From Deltaproteobacteria bacterium (GTDB lineage: Bacteria; Desulfobacterota; Syntrophia; Syntrophales; Smithellaceae): a stretch of 58,932 bases of DNA. The notes under the pieces were generated by a model, which saw nothing but the letters and a program-made list of their open reading frames with translations, was not told the origin of the DNA and ran no database searches. Location of the stretch: assembly GCA_022703375.1 (NCBI GenBank), contig JAKLDS010000009.1, positions 1 through 58,932 of the forward strand. The letters run 5' to 3'. Every line of letters begins with the position of its first letter. Positions within the stretch are counted from its first letter, which is position 1. The position numbers and the translations under genes are program-made. Shown piece after piece: positions 7,021 through 17,256 of the stretch.

Positions 7021-8217
7021 ATGACAATCTGGCAAAAGAAAAACAAGATTCTGATAACCTGCCCGAAGGGCGTTTCACCCTATCTGAAAGCAGAAATCGC
7101 AGCTTTGGGATTTCCCGTCACGGCGGAAACAGCAACGGCGATTCAGACACAGGGAACCCTTGCCGATACGATGGTTTTGAATCTTCATCTGCGCACCGCC
7201 CAGCGCGTCCTCTATCATCTGGAAACACGGCAGGCCGGCACTCCGGGCGAACTGTACGGCAGGATTAATTCTCTGCCATGGGAAGATATTATTCATGATT
7301 CCGGAAGAGCCGGCTACGTTTGCGTCACATCCACGGTAGATAGTTCTTTGATTAACGATACCCGCTTTGTCAATATGAAGGTGAAGGACGCGATAGTGGA
7401 TAGAATACGGGATAAAATGGGACAACGCCCGGATTCCGGACCGGAAAAAGACAAGAGCGTCGTTCATGTCTACTGGAAGAATGACAGCGTTGAAGTCTAC
7501 CTGGATACATCGGGAGAACGTCTGGCGCGCCGCGGCTATCGCAAAATTCCCCTGCAAGCTCCAATGCAGGAGACGCTCGCCGCCGCTGTTATTCTGGCAA
7601 CGGGCTGGAATGGCGAAGGCGCGTTTGTCAATCCGATGTGCGGCAGCGGCACGCTGGCGATCGAGGCTGCCTTACTTGCCCTCAACCGCGCGCCCGGATT
7701 ATTAAGAAGCAACTACGGTTTCATGTATATCAAGGGATTTCCTGATGAGCTCTGGCAGGAGATGCGCAAAAAAACACGCGCTACGGCCGACAAAAAGAAA
7801 CCCCTGAAAATTATTGCCACGGATATCAACCGAACTGCCGTGCTGGCCGCCCGGCAAAACGCTCAGACTGCCGGTGTGGATCATTTGATTGAGTTCAATG
7901 TCTGCTCTTATGAAAGAACTGCGCTGCCGGCCGGCGGCGGGGTTGTTGTTCTTAACCCACCGTATGGAGAAAGAATGGGCGACATCAGAAAACTGGAGAG
8001 CCTTTATTCCGGCATCGGCGATTATTTCAAAAAAAGCGGCGGCGGTTACCGCGGCTGCATTTTTACCGGCAATCTGGATTTGGCGAAAAAAGTAGGGTTG
8101 CGCTCCCAGCGACGGATTATCTTTTATAACAGCGAAATCGAATGCCGCTTACTTACGTATGAACTCTATGCAGGCAGCAGGAAGACAACGACCTTACAGA
8201 CTGTTACCTGCCTGTAA
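7021..8217 (+). CDS. THUMP-domain class I RNA methyltransferase (RlmL/YpsC-like)
   Basis: The product (398 residues from the chosen start) has an N-terminal THUMP/ferredoxin-like RNA-binding region (KNKILITCPKGVSPYLKAEI onward), then a Rossmann methyltransferase with the SAM-binding block NPMCGSGTLAIEAAL and the catalytic NPPYGERMG motif that marks N2-guanine or N6-adenine methylation. It belongs to the COG0116 group, whose best known member is E. coli RlmL (m2G2445 of 23S rRNA). An in-frame ATG at 6958 would add 21 residues without family similarity and has no ribosome binding site, so I prefer 7021. The 3' end overlaps the convergent VKOR gene by 14 bp. Confidence 0.85.
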   Translation: MTIWQKKNKILITCPKGVSPYLKAEIAALGFPVTAETATAIQTQGTLADTMVLNLHLRTAQRVLYHLETRQAGTPGELYGRINSLPWEDIIHDSGRAGYVCVTSTVDSSLINDTRFVNMKVKDAIVDRIRDKMGQRPDSGPEKDKSVVHVYWKNDSVEVYLDTSGERLARRGYRKIPLQAPMQETLAAAVILATGWNGEGAFVNPMCGSGTLAIEAALLALNRAPGLLRSNYGFMYIKGFPDELWQEMRKKTRATADKKKPLKIIATDINRTAVLAARQNAQTAGVDHLIEFNVCSYERTALPAGGGVVVLNPPYGERMGDIRKLESLYSGIGDYFKKSGGGYRGCIFTGNLDLAKKVGLRSQRRIIFYNSEIECRLLTYELYAGSRKTTTLQTVTCL

Positions 8218-9238
8218 CAAGCTGCATCTTTAACATGAGCAGGCCATTCCATATTTCCTCATCACCCACAAATTTTTTAATATCCGTCGCTGAATAAATA
8301 ATGATGGCTGTCGGCGTGGCGTTTACCTTGTATTGTTTTATTATCTTGCTCAACTGCCGGAAAACAGGTTTCTGGTCAAATGCTTTCCCTGTGATTTTCT
8401 GTTCAGTTAAATAATTGTTTAAGGCTTCTTCTGTCTGGATGCGTTTACCCTGCGCCGCCTCAAAAAGCGTTTTACGGACATGAAGAATATTGGCAAAATC
8501 CGCGTTGGCATTGGCCGCGTAAAGATAATGCTTGGCATACATCGGCGTCGCCCTGTTAAAGGGAACATCAACAAACCTAATTTTGACCTTCCCTGTGGCC
8601 AGCAATTCTTTAAGCAGCGATTCCGCCTTCAGATCAATTCTCCGGCAGGGCGGGCAGAAATAATCAGAGAATAAAATAACTTCATATGGCCCCTTGCCGC
8701 AAGAAGGAATTGTCGAATTTTCCGTCGCATAGGCAGGTGTTACAGCTCCGGAAAAAGTAAAAAAGATAAAAAGGTATGCCAGGAGCGAAAAAACAAGCAA
8801 TGGCAGCTTTTCCAATTTCAGCATCGTCAGATCAACCTCCCCGAGAAAATATAGCCACATCCGGCGGCGCTTCTCCCGCCACGCGGACGGCACTTCGTAA
8901 TTAACAAGAAACGCCGCAATCACCAGCACGGCAAAAGCCAGGCAAAAAGGACAAAAAACATCATGCTGCACCTGAAAGGCAACCAGATAAACTTCCACAC
9001 CCAAACCGCCCGCGAGAATGATGCGGACAAACGGCGTCTGCCGGAAGGCGGCAAAAATAATCAGAGCCGTCATGTAAATGATGCCGATATATTTTAAATC
9101 AATTCCCCAGATATCGCCTTTAAGATAACTGCACGCCGTATCGCAATAGTCATAGTAGGCCATCAGGCCGATACCGGCCAGAGACAGAATAATGGTCAAC
9201 GGATTGCGATATTTTTTTATGAACGCCGCCCTATCCAT
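8204..9238 (-). CDS. VKOR-thioredoxin fusion (disulfide bond formation)
   Basis: The 344-residue protein combines a VKOR-type membrane domain (about 1-165) with a DsbA-like thioredoxin domain (about 175-344). The VKOR half has its quinone-side CPFC pair at 96-99, the loop cysteines C32 and C36, and four to five membrane helices. The thioredoxin half follows another membrane segment and has CPPC at 195-198. Such fusions replace DsbB plus DsbA: the thioredoxin half oxidises exported proteins and passes electrons through the VKOR half to quinone. In an anaerobe menaquinone would be the acceptor. It is read leftwards and ends inside the tail of the RNA methyltransferase gene. Confidence 0.9.
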   Translation of the reverse strand: MDRAAFIKKYRNPLTIILSLAGIGLMAYYDYCDTACSYLKGDIWGIDLKYIGIIYMTALIIFAAFRQTPFVRIILAGGLGVEVYLVAFQVQHDVFCPFCLAFAVLVIAAFLVNYEVPSAWREKRRRMWLYFLGEVDLTMLKLEKLPLLVFSLLAYLFIFFTFSGAVTPAYATENSTIPSCGKGPYEVILFSDYFCPPCRRIDLKAESLLKELLATGKVKIRFVDVPFNRATPMYAKHYLYAANANADFANILHVRKTLFEAAQGKRIQTEEALNNYLTEQKITGKAFDQKPVFRQLSKIIKQYKVNATPTAIIIYSATDIKKFVGDEEIWNGLLMLKMQLVTGR

Positions 9239-9335
9239 AATGTAACTTGAATTATTTTACTAATCAGCAAAGATTGTCAAGAAAAAAACTGACCGCATTG
9301 AACTATCTTAGGAATTTTGCCGGGTTGGTTTGTAT

Positions 9336-11360
9336 TCAGATTTTTACCCAGCGGGCGGCGGTAAGCGATGTCATATTCGATATTGTTCCCAGTATCTGGC
9401 GCTGTTCCGGCAGCAGGTTCCGATAATTATCTCTAATGCCGATGACTCCTATTGTTTCCTCCTGAAATTTTATGGGAAAAAAGAAATAGGATATGCTGGT
9501 AAGCGTTTCCGTTCCGGCGCCGGCGATTTTCCCCTGTGTCAATGTCAGTCTGGCAACGGCCAAATCGTTGGCGCTGATTTCCACATCCCCGTCGCTCTTT
9601 GCCCAGAGCTGCATATTTCCGTCTTTTTCCTTAAAAAAAACAAATGAGGGAGCAGCGATGACCCGTTGCAGATATTTGATTATCAGGTTACTGATATCGC
9701 CGAGAATCGTTGTCCGGAGAAAGGTCAGTGTGCTCATTGTTTCTTTGGAAAAAAAGGCCAGTCCTTCCACCAGTTGCTCGAGAGGCGGCAGAGTGAGAAT
9801 TTCCTTGCTCATCTCTTCCACCAGAGTTCCTCGCTGCAGACGGAATTGTAAAGCAAGATTTTGCTTTTTCACCACTTTTACCAGTTGGCCGACAATGATT
9901 GCCGTAAAGAGAAAAACCAGTATATTGATGATTTCTCTGGGGTCATGCATGGTTAAGCTGTAGCGCGGTTCGGTGAAGAGAAAATCAAAGACAAGCAGAC
10001 TCAAAAAGGAGGCAAATACCGAAGGCCAGATTCCGAACAATAAGGCGGAGCTGATAATGGCAATCAAATACAGGTAAACAAGAGAAGAAGGCTCAATAAA
10101 GAGTTCCAATCCGGCATTAACAATTGTAACCAGAGAAACTATCGCCACGGTCAGCAGATAATCAAGCGGCTGCAAAGACATCTTGCGCCTTGGCAGGTCT
10201 GTTTTGTTTTCTCTTTTTTCTTCAACGGGAGGAATGAGGTGCAGCTCAAATTCACTGCGGGCATAAAGCAGACGGGAAACTGGTGATCCCTTGAAGTATT
10301 CCGTGAGCAAGGAGCGAAGCGGCTTGCCGATAACAATCCTGGTCACATTTTGCTCACGGGCATAACGCAATATTTCCTCTGCGATATTCCGGCCATAGAG
10401 CGTAACGATTTTCGCCCCCAGCTCTTCTGCCAGATTCAGGGCATCGGTCAGAAATAGTTTTTCTTTGCCTGACGGCTCTGTTACCCCGGCCGGTAAAACA
10501 TAAACGGCGTACCATTCGGCGTGTGTGTTTTTGGCAATTGTATAAGCTTTGCGTATTAACTGTTTGGCGTAAGGGCTTGCGCCGACGCAGACAATCAGCT
10601 TTTCCGCCGCCGGCCAGGGTCCGGCTATCGCTTTGGCTTTCATGTAATTGAGAAGCTCGCTGTCCATCTTGCGTGCGACAAAAGTCAGCATCAGCTCCCG
10701 CAAAGCAAAGAGATTGCCGCGCTGGAAGAAATTAGCGACGGCATGACGCGCCCGTTCGGGAATATAAACCTTGCCTTCTTTAAGCCGCTGATTGAGCTCT
10801 TCCCAGGGAATGTCTATCGCCTGCACTTCATCCGCCAGCTCAAAAAAAGTATCCGGCACCGTCTCCTGCATCCGAACGCCCGTTATTCTGGCTACGGAAT
10901 CGTTCATGCTTTCGAAATGCTGAATATTAACAGTTGTATGGACATCGATGCCGTTTTCCAGCAATTCTTCGATATCCTGATAGCGTTTCGGATGGCTGCT
11001 TCCTGTGACATTGGTATGCGCCAGTTCATCGACCAGAACAGCTGCCGGCCTTCTGGCAATTATTCCGGCGATATCCATTTCTCCCAGAACAATTCCCTTG
11101 TAATCGATAGCCCGGCGGGGAAACAATTCCAAACCGACAAGAAGAGCTTCCGTTTCCGTACGTCCGTGCGTCTCCACAAAACCGACAATGACATCAATGC
11201 CTCTTTTCTTTAACACATGCGCGTCATTGAGCATGGCATAGGTTTTTCCGACACCAGGCGCGTAGCCGAGGAATATTTTCAGCCTGCCTTTTTTGCTGTC
11301 CTGCCGCTGTACTTCCCTGAGCAGGGCATCGGGATCGGGTCTTTGTGTTTCATTTTCCAT
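9336..11360 (-). CDS. KdpD-like sensor lacking the histidine kinase domain
   Basis: At 674 residues this is about 220 shorter than a full KdpD. The order is KdpD N-domain (about 25-235, Walker A GYAPGVGKT at 32-40, DELAHTN Walker B), a Usp domain (about 250-370, IVCVGASPYAKQLIRKA), four membrane helices of DUF4118 (about 395-500) and a GAF-like domain to the end. There is no H-box, N-box or G-box: the protein stops with a normal TAA where the kinase should begin. It therefore cannot autophosphorylate, and no kdpE lies nearby. It may act as a bound regulator of the pump; Usp domains of some KdpD proteins bind c-di-AMP. It ends the kdpABC operon, 25 nt after kdpC. Confidence 0.85.
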   Translation of the reverse strand: MENETQRPDPDALLREVQRQDSKKGRLKIFLGYAPGVGKTYAMLNDAHVLKKRGIDVIVGFVETHGRTETEALLVGLELFPRRAIDYKGIVLGEMDIAGIIARRPAAVLVDELAHTNVTGSSHPKRYQDIEELLENGIDVHTTVNIQHFESMNDSVARITGVRMQETVPDTFFELADEVQAIDIPWEELNQRLKEGKVYIPERARHAVANFFQRGNLFALRELMLTFVARKMDSELLNYMKAKAIAGPWPAAEKLIVCVGASPYAKQLIRKAYTIAKNTHAEWYAVYVLPAGVTEPSGKEKLFLTDALNLAEELGAKIVTLYGRNIAEEILRYAREQNVTRIVIGKPLRSLLTEYFKGSPVSRLLYARSEFELHLIPPVEEKRENKTDLPRRKMSLQPLDYLLTVAIVSLVTIVNAGLELFIEPSSLVYLYLIAIISSALLFGIWPSVFASFLSLLVFDFLFTEPRYSLTMHDPREIINILVFLFTAIIVGQLVKVVKKQNLALQFRLQRGTLVEEMSKEILTLPPLEQLVEGLAFFSKETMSTLTFLRTTILGDISNLIIKYLQRVIAAPSFVFFKEKDGNMQLWAKSDGDVEISANDLAVARLTLTQGKIAGAGTETLTSISYFFFPIKFQEETIGVIGIRDNYRNLLPEQRQILGTISNMTSLTAARWVKI

Positions 11361-11385
11361 TACTTCACCTATATCGCTTTACCCG

Positions 11386-11958
11386 CTATTTTTTCCATCC
11401 GTCCAAAGCGAGATTCAAAATCAGAATATTCACTCTTTCTTTTCCCCATATCCAGAGAAAAGGTTCTTCGGTATTGTCTTTAATTAGTTTCTCCACCTCT
11501 GAACGCTCGATACTTCTCTCCCGGGCTACTCTTTCCGCCTGCATATAGGCTGCGGCCGGACTGATATGCGGATCAAGCCCGCTGGCTGAAGCCAAAACAA
11601 GTTCCGCGGGAATGGCCGCACCGGCAGTCAAATCATTTTCCATACGGATGCTTTGCACCTGGCCACTGGCTTGCGCAATTAATTTAGCATTAGACGGTGC
11701 AAGGTTGCTTCCCCCGGAATTGCCGGCATCGTATACCGGATCGGTCGCCGACGGCCTGCCATGAAAGTAGCGGGGGCTGGTAAATTGCTGACCGATTAAA
11801 TACGAGCCGACGGCCTGCCCGCCGCTTTTAATAATGCTGCCTTTTGCTTTCTCCGGAAAGAATATATTCGCCGTTAAAGTGATGATGAGCGGATAAATCA
11901 GGCCGCAGATGAGCGATAGTCCGCAAAACATCAGCAAAGATCGCTTCCACTGGAACAT
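11386..11958 (-). CDS. KdpC, potassium-transporting ATPase subunit C
   Basis: The 190-residue product has one N-terminal membrane helix (about 10-32) and a periplasmic domain with the family blocks GSYLIGQQFTSPRYFHGRPSA and SGLDPHISPAAA (about residues 140-152), ending in VNILILNLALD. KdpC stabilises the KdpAB complex and raises its ATP affinity. It lies between kdpB (10-nt gap) and the short kdpD, read leftwards. Length and motifs are normal. Confidence 0.93.
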   Translation of the reverse strand: MFQWKRSLLMFCGLSLICGLIYPLIITLTANIFFPEKAKGSIIKSGGQAVGSYLIGQQFTSPRYFHGRPSATDPVYDAGNSGGSNLAPSNAKLIAQASGQVQSIRMENDLTAGAAIPAELVLASASGLDPHISPAAAYMQAERVARERSIERSEVEKLIKDNTEEPFLWIWGKERVNILILNLALDGWKK

Positions 11959-11968
11959 ACTATCTCCT

Positions 11969-14005
11969 TTATATTATTTTAAGCGCATTAACGATAACAT
12001 CAATCAATTTTATGCCGATAAACGGCAGAACCAATCCGCCCAGACCATAAACCAGCAGATTGCGCCGCAGCAGCTTCGCGGCGCTGGCCGGTTTGTAATG
12101 TACACCACGCAACGCCAGAGGGATCAACAGCGGAATAATCAGTGCATTGAATACAACAGCCGACATAATCGCGCTTGCCGCGCTGCCCAGACTCATAATG
12201 TCGAGCACTCTCAGTTCCGGGTACTGAGCGATAAAAATCGCCGGAACGATGGCAAAGTATTTGGCGACATCGTTGGCAACGCTGAAGGTGGTCAGCGCGC
12301 CGCGGGTGATGAGAATCTGCTTGCCGATTTCCACAATATCGAGAAGCTTGGTGGGATTGGAATCAAGATCGACGATATTGGCCGCCTCTCTTGCGGCCTG
12401 CGTGCCGGCATTCATTGCTACGGCCACATCCGCCTGGGCCAGCGCCGGCGCATCATTGGTGCCGTCGCCGATCATGGCCACCAGGTGCCCCATTCCCTGA
12501 TAACGGCGAATTAAATCGAGCTTGGTTGCCGGCTTTGCCTCCGCGACGAAATCATCGACACCTGCTTCGGCGGCAATGGTCGCGGCGGTCAGCGGATTGT
12601 CGCCGGTTATCATTACGGACTTGATACCCATCTGACGCAGTTTCGCGATGCGTCCGCTGATTCCTTCCTTGAGAACATCCTTCAAGCGGATTGCACCGAG
12701 AATCTTTTCGTTTTGGGCGACTAAAAGCGGTGTCGATCCTTCGGTCGATATATCGTTGGTAATTTTCAATACAGGATCGGTAATCGGTGTACCTTGCGCG
12801 GCAACAAACTCCCTGATAGCTTCCAGAGATCCTTTCCTTATTTTTCTACCGCTCCAGTCAATGCCACTCATGCGCGCCTCTGCGGAAAAAGGGATAAATG
12901 TCGATCCCTGAGGAGCACGGATTTCTCTGCCGTGCACTCCCAGCCTTTCCTTGGCCAGAATAACGATACTTCTCCCCTCCGGCGTATCGTCCGCCAGAGA
13001 CGATAAAAGAGCGGCGTTGATAAGTTCCTTTTCATCTTCCCGATTGACCGGAATGAATTCCGTAGCCATTCTATTGCCCAGGGTAATTGTCCCCGTTTTA
13101 TCCATGAGCACCACATCGACATCGCCGGATGCTTCAACGGCGCGGCCGCTCATGGCGATAAAATTATACTGCAGCAGCCTGTCCATGCCGGCGATTCCGA
13201 TTGCCGGCAGCAGGCCGCCGATGGTTGTCGGCATCAGGCAAACTAAAAGGGCAATGAGCACGGATAAATTGACATCCACCTTCATATATCCGGCGAAATA
13301 TTTGAAAGTCACAACAACAACGATAAACACAATAGTCAGGGCGATAAGCAGGATATGGAGAGCTTTCTCATTGGGTGTTTTCTGTCTTTTCGCTCCTTCA
13401 ACCATATTGATCATCTGGTCGAGAAAGCTTTCTCCGGGATTGGCGGTAATGCGCACTTTTATTTTTCCCGATAAAACTCTAGTGCCGCCGGTGACGCCGC
13501 TGCGGTCTCCTCCCGATTCCCGAATTACAGGCGCGGATTCACCGGTAATGGCGGATTCGTCAATGAGAGCCGTGCCTTCGATAACATCACCGTCTCCGGG
13601 AATAGTATCGCCGTCTTCCAGGCATATGACATCCTCTTTTTGCAATTTCAGCGCTGAAATCACTTCCTGAGTGCCGTCGGCGCGCAATCTTTTAGCCTTT
13701 GCTTCGCTGCGGTTTTTCTTGAGAGACTCCGCCTGCGCCCGGCCCTGTCCCTCGGCCAGCGCTTCCGAAAAATTGGCAAAGATAATCGTGAACCACAACC
13801 ACAGCGCAATCTGCAGATCAAATATAACATTGCGCCCGCCGATAATATCGGCAATAGCGATTAAGGAAGTAATTACCGTAACCACCTCGACGATAAACAT
13901 CACCGGGTTGGCAATCATAACCAGGGGATTAAGTTTTTTCACGGAATCCCGAATTGCGGGGATGACGAATTTTGCCTGCCAGATATTTATTTTTTTTGCT
14001 TTCAT
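11969..14005 (-). CDS. KdpB, P-type potassium-transporting ATPase subunit B
   Basis: The 678-residue protein is a full-length P-type ATPase: the TGES-type actuator motif (AITGESAP, residues about 153-160), phosphorylation motif [10 protein letters not shown] near residue 303, the KdpB nucleotide-domain blocks [14 protein letters not shown] and RKGS, and hinge motif [17 protein letters not shown] near 510. It hydrolyses ATP to drive K+ moved through KdpA. Six to seven membrane helices are spaced as in the family. It follows kdpA after 9 nt and kdpC comes 10 nt later, so all three are one transcript. AUG and ribosome binding site are normal. Confidence 0.95.
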   Translation of the reverse strand: MKAKKINIWQAKFVIPAIRDSVKKLNPLVMIANPVMFIVEVVTVITSLIAIADIIGGRNVIFDLQIALWLWFTIIFANFSEALAEGQGRAQAESLKKNRSEAKAKRLRADGTQEVISALKLQKEDVICLEDGDTIPGDGDVIEGTALIDESAITGESAPVIRESGGDRSGVTGGTRVLSGKIKVRITANPGESFLDQMINMVEGAKRQKTPNEKALHILLIALTIVFIVVVVTFKYFAGYMKVDVNLSVLIALLVCLMPTTIGGLLPAIGIAGMDRLLQYNFIAMSGRAVEASGDVDVVLMDKTGTITLGNRMATEFIPVNREDEKELINAALLSSLADDTPEGRSIVILAKERLGVHGREIRAPQGSTFIPFSAEARMSGIDWSGRKIRKGSLEAIREFVAAQGTPITDPVLKITNDISTEGSTPLLVAQNEKILGAIRLKDVLKEGISGRIAKLRQMGIKSVMITGDNPLTAATIAAEAGVDDFVAEAKPATKLDLIRRYQGMGHLVAMIGDGTNDAPALAQADVAVAMNAGTQAAREAANIVDLDSNPTKLLDIVEIGKQILITRGALTTFSVANDVAKYFAIVPAIFIAQYPELRVLDIMSLGSAASAIMSAVVFNALIIPLLIPLALRGVHYKPASAAKLLRRNLLVYGLGGLVLPFIGIKLIDVIVNALKII

Positions 14006-14014
14006 TTTATCGCC

Positions 14015-15721
14015 TCAAAATGTTTTTCCGGCCGCCATTAGCAGATGTTCCAGGATCGGCCCGAGTGTAAAGACCGGGAAAAAGGTCAGTGCTCCGACAA
14101 TAATGATAACACCGACCAACATGGCAATGAAAAGAAAGCCGGTGGTGGGAAATGTGGCAATGCTCGGCGGCACTGTTTTCTTTTGCGCCAGAGCTCCGGC
14201 AATAATCAGCGCCGGGATAATCGTGGAAAACCGGCCGACGAGCATGGCCAAAGCCGTGGTCAGGTTGAAGAAAATCGTATTGGCGTTAAGTCCGGCAAAA
14301 GCCGAACCATTGTTTCCGGAAGCGGAGGCAAACGCATAAATAATCTGGGACAGACCGTGTGGTCCGGCGTTACTCAAGCTGGACAACCCGACCCTGGTGG
14401 AGATGGCAATGCCGGAAAGCAGCAAAAGAAGGATAGCCGGAGAAAGAATAATCACTATGGACATAATCATTTCTTTGAGCTCCAGCTTCTTGCCGATCAG
14501 TTCCGGGGTGCGGCCGATCATCAATCCGGCCAGAAACATGGTCAATATCGCATAACTCAGCAGGCCGATGAGGCCGACGCCGACACCACCGAAAATCACT
14601 TCGCCGATAGTCATATTGAAGAGCAGAATTAAGCCGGAAAGCGGCATCATGCTGTCATGCATGCTGTTGACCGCTCCGCAGGAAGTAACGGTCGTGGCAT
14701 GGGCAAATATAACTGAACCAACCACTCCCGAACGGACTTCCTTGCCTTCCATATTTATTCCATCGGCAACTCCCGCCTTCTCCAGCAGGGGATTGCCGTT
14801 TGTTTCGACCCAGGCAAAAACACCCAGGCCGGCCAGATATAAAATCATCATAGCGGCGAATATGGCGATGCCCTGCCGTCGGTTTTTCAGCATAGCGCCC
14901 AGAGCAAAAGGCAGCGCCATTGGGATTAAAAGCAATCCCAGTATTTCCAGATAATTCGTCAGCGGTGTCGGATTCTCAAAGGGATGCGCCGAATTGGCGT
15001 TAAAAAAACCGCCGCCGTTAGTACCTATTTCTTTTATTGCCTCCTGCGAGGCTACCGGTCCCAGGGCGATTATCTGTTTTCCGCCGTCAAGGGTTTGCAC
15101 CGTCTCATAGCCGCTGAAAGTCTGCACAACTCCCTGAGAAACGAGGAGCACAGACCAGATGAAAGCAAGCGGCAGCAGGACATATAAAACCGAGCGTGTT
15201 ATATCCACCCAGAAATTGCCGATTGTTCCGGCATTTTTCCTGATAAATCCCCTGATCACGGCAATAGAGACGGCAATTCCCGTTGCTGCCGAAAGAAAGT
15301 TCTGGACAGTCAGACCCAGCATTTGTGTGAGGTAACTCATGGTCTGCTCGCCGCTGTAAGACTGCCAGTTGGTATTGGTAACAAAAGATACGGCCGTATT
15401 TAAAGCCGTATCCCAACGCACCGCTCCCAGCTTTTGCGGATTGAGCGGCAATATACCCTGAATAAATTGCAGGAACAACAGCGCCGCAATGCCGATAGCA
15501 TTGAAAAAAAGCAATGCCACCGCATAAGACTTCCAGGACATTTCTTCCTTTTCATCCACACCCAATAAGCGGTACAGAAAACGTTCCACGGGCAAGAAAA
15601 AAGGCGTGAGATAATTTTTCCCACCGCTGAATACCGAAGCCATAAACTCACCTAAGGGAATGGCCAGAAGCGTGAGTATCAACGGCACTAATATGAGACA
15701 CAGCCAGTCGCTTAAAGTCAT
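14015..15721 (-). CDS. KdpA, potassium channel-like subunit
   Basis: The 568-residue protein has about ten membrane helices and the fourfold selectivity-filter regions of the SKT superfamily: SYSGEQTMSY, TNGGGFFNANSAHPFENP, VTSCGAVNSMHDS and SGNNGSAFAG. It captures K+ at micromolar concentrations for the KdpB pump. AAGGAGG lies directly before the ATG. It is the first gene of the kdp operon and follows a c-di-AMP riboswitch by about 165 nt. No convincing kdpF micropeptide is visible in front of it. Confidence 0.95.
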   Translation of the reverse strand: MTLSDWLCLILVPLILTLLAIPLGEFMASVFSGGKNYLTPFFLPVERFLYRLLGVDEKEEMSWKSYAVALLFFNAIGIAALLFLQFIQGILPLNPQKLGAVRWDTALNTAVSFVTNTNWQSYSGEQTMSYLTQMLGLTVQNFLSAATGIAVSIAVIRGFIRKNAGTIGNFWVDITRSVLYVLLPLAFIWSVLLVSQGVVQTFSGYETVQTLDGGKQIIALGPVASQEAIKEIGTNGGGFFNANSAHPFENPTPLTNYLEILGLLLIPMALPFALGAMLKNRRQGIAIFAAMMILYLAGLGVFAWVETNGNPLLEKAGVADGINMEGKEVRSGVVGSVIFAHATTVTSCGAVNSMHDSMMPLSGLILLFNMTIGEVIFGGVGVGLIGLLSYAILTMFLAGLMIGRTPELIGKKLELKEMIMSIVIILSPAILLLLLSGIAISTRVGLSSLSNAGPHGLSQIIYAFASASGNNGSAFAGLNANTIFFNLTTALAMLVGRFSTIIPALIIAGALAQKKTVPPSIATFPTTGFLFIAMLVGVIIIVGALTFFPVFTLGPILEHLLMAAGKTF

Positions 15722-15885
15722 TTAAACCTCCTTCGACCCGGTGGTCGATTAATTGCAACCATTTTTCGGCCCCGGGCAAAGCAGCAATGTTAATTGGAAG
15801 ATTGATGTTTTCCGAATCGGTTTTTCTCCGATTACAGATACCGGCAATAACAAATCCGGCAAAAGAATAATCCGCATATCTTTTG

Positions 15886-16008
15886 CTCCTCCCTGAGCCG
15901 GCGAGGTTAGCTGACGGGCTGGGACCGGGAAGTGTCCCCTTCCTCAAGGAAGTTCGCCCCTGATGCTTGTTTCCCCCGCATCCGCCGACTAAACGGATTT
16001 AGGCTTTC
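15886..16008 (-). promoter_or_regulatory. c-di-AMP riboswitch (ydaO/yuaA class) upstream of kdpA
   Basis: Read leftwards, the RNA shows the strongly conserved elements of the ydaO/yuaA class in the right order: a CCGTTTAGTCGGCGG-like first stem, GCGGGGGAAAC, CAGGGGCGAA, a variable hairpin (CTTCCTTGAGGAAG), CCCAGCCCGTCAGCTAACC and the CTCGCCGGCT closing arm, followed by GGGAGGAG. The class binds cyclic di-AMP and usually shuts off K+ uptake or cell-wall genes when the ligand is high, which fits its place before kdpABC. I recognise it from the conserved blocks, not from a model search. A 41-codon frame (15752-15877) with GGAGGAG in front follows the aptamer; it could be a leader peptide or chance, and resembles no KdpF. 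Confidence 0.85.
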
Positions 16009-16022
16009 TGAATTCGCCCCTT

Positions 16023-16051
16023 GAGCTACGCCCTTTTGGCGCTACTGTCAA
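16023..16051 (-). promoter_or_regulatory. Candidate promoter for the kdp riboswitch transcript
   Basis: On the minus strand TTGACA (16051-16046) is followed after 17 nt by TAGCTC (16028-16023), a weak -10. Start would be near 16016, just before the aptamer. The -35 is perfect; the -10 is poor, so the call is tentative. Confidence 0.4.
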
Positions 16052-16199
16052 TGTACATTTTTGTAGCTACATTTTTGTATCATTTCCTCATTAGTAAAGG
16101 GATAGCGCGGATTTTCAGAAGGAGAAAAAGGGAAAAAGCCAGGTAAGCTTAATCAGACAATTGGAAGGCTTTACCATATCAGTTTTATCAATTATTAAT

Positions 16200-17246
16200 T
16201 TAATTGGTAAAAAACTTCGCTTTGAATTTCAGTGCAACATTTACCAAGCCGATCATGACCGGCACCTCCACCAGCGGGCCGATGACTGCGGCAAAAGCAG
16301 CGCCGGAGTTGATGCCAAAGACGGCAATAGCCACGGCAATAGCCAGCTCAAAATTGTTGCTGGCTGCGGTGAAAGCCAGGGTGGTTGTTTTGGAATAATC
16401 AGCGCCCAGTTTTTTACCCATATAAAACGACACCAGAAACATGACCACAAAATAAATTAACAGCGGAATTGCGATGCGTATGACATCCAGAGGCAGAGAA
16501 ACAATCAGATTGCCTTTGAGGCTAAACATAACGACAATTGTGAATAAAAGCGCTATCAGCGTCAGCGGACTGATTAGCGGGACAAAGCGCGCATGATACT
16601 TTTCTTTTCCTATCAGTTTAACACCGATGAGTCGGGTCGCTACCCCGGCGATGCAGGGAATACCCAGATATATAAAGACGCTTTCGGCAATTTGTTTAAT
16701 GCTGACATCAACGACACTGCCCACCAATCCGAACAGCGGCGGCAGTATGGTAATAAAAAACCAGGCAAAAACACTGTAGAACAAAACTTGAAAAATGCTG
16801 TTGAAAGCAACCAACCCTGCGGCATATTCCGTATTACCGCGCGCCAGTTCGTTCCAAACGATAACCATCGCAATGCAACGCGCCAGACCAACCAGAATCA
16901 CGCCGATCATGTATTCAGGATAATTATGGAGAAAGATGACTGCCAGAACGAACATGACAATCGGGCCGATCACCCAGTTTTGCAGCAATGAAATTGTCAG
17001 AAGCTTCTTGTTTTTGAATACTTTTCCCATTTCTTCGTATTTTACGCGGGCGAGCGGCGGGTACATCATCAGGATGAGTCCGACGGCGATGGGAATGGAA
17101 GTTGTACCGACTTGTAAACCGGTAATGAACTTTGCGACGGATGGCATAAAATAACCAAGCGCGACACCGACACCAATCGCCATAAAAATCCACAAAGTTA
17201 GAAACCGGTCAAGAAATGATAATTTGCCCGCTACATTTTCGGACAT
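16200..17246 (-). CDS. Acr3 arsenite efflux permease
   Basis: The 348-residue protein has ten membrane helices and the ACR3 signatures: [18 protein letters not shown] at the N-terminus and [12 protein letters not shown] in helix 4, whose cysteine is essential for As(III) transport in the family. It expels arsenite using the proton gradient. It is the last gene of a leftward ars operon and follows arsC by 10 nt. Length is typical of bacterial Acr3. I see no terminator behind it before the divergently located kdp leader region. Confidence 0.93.
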   Translation of the reverse strand: MSENVAGKLSFLDRFLTLWIFMAIGVGVALGYFMPSVAKFITGLQVGTTSIPIAVGLILMMYPPLARVKYEEMGKVFKNKKLLTISLLQNWVIGPIVMFVLAVIFLHNYPEYMIGVILVGLARCIAMVIVWNELARGNTEYAAGLVAFNSIFQVLFYSVFAWFFITILPPLFGLVGSVVDVSIKQIAESVFIYLGIPCIAGVATRLIGVKLIGKEKYHARFVPLISPLTLIALLFTIVVMFSLKGNLIVSLPLDVIRIAIPLLIYFVVMFLVSFYMGKKLGADYSKTTTLAFTAASNNFELAIAVAIAVFGINSGAAFAAVIGPLVEVPVMIGLVNVALKFKAKFFTN

Positions 17247-17256
17247 AAATGCCTCC

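Noticed and set aside
15648-15947. A 99-codon frame in the kdp leader, read leftwards
   Set aside because: It starts inside the riboswitch, overlaps the start of kdpA and has no family; it is a by-product of the structured leader.
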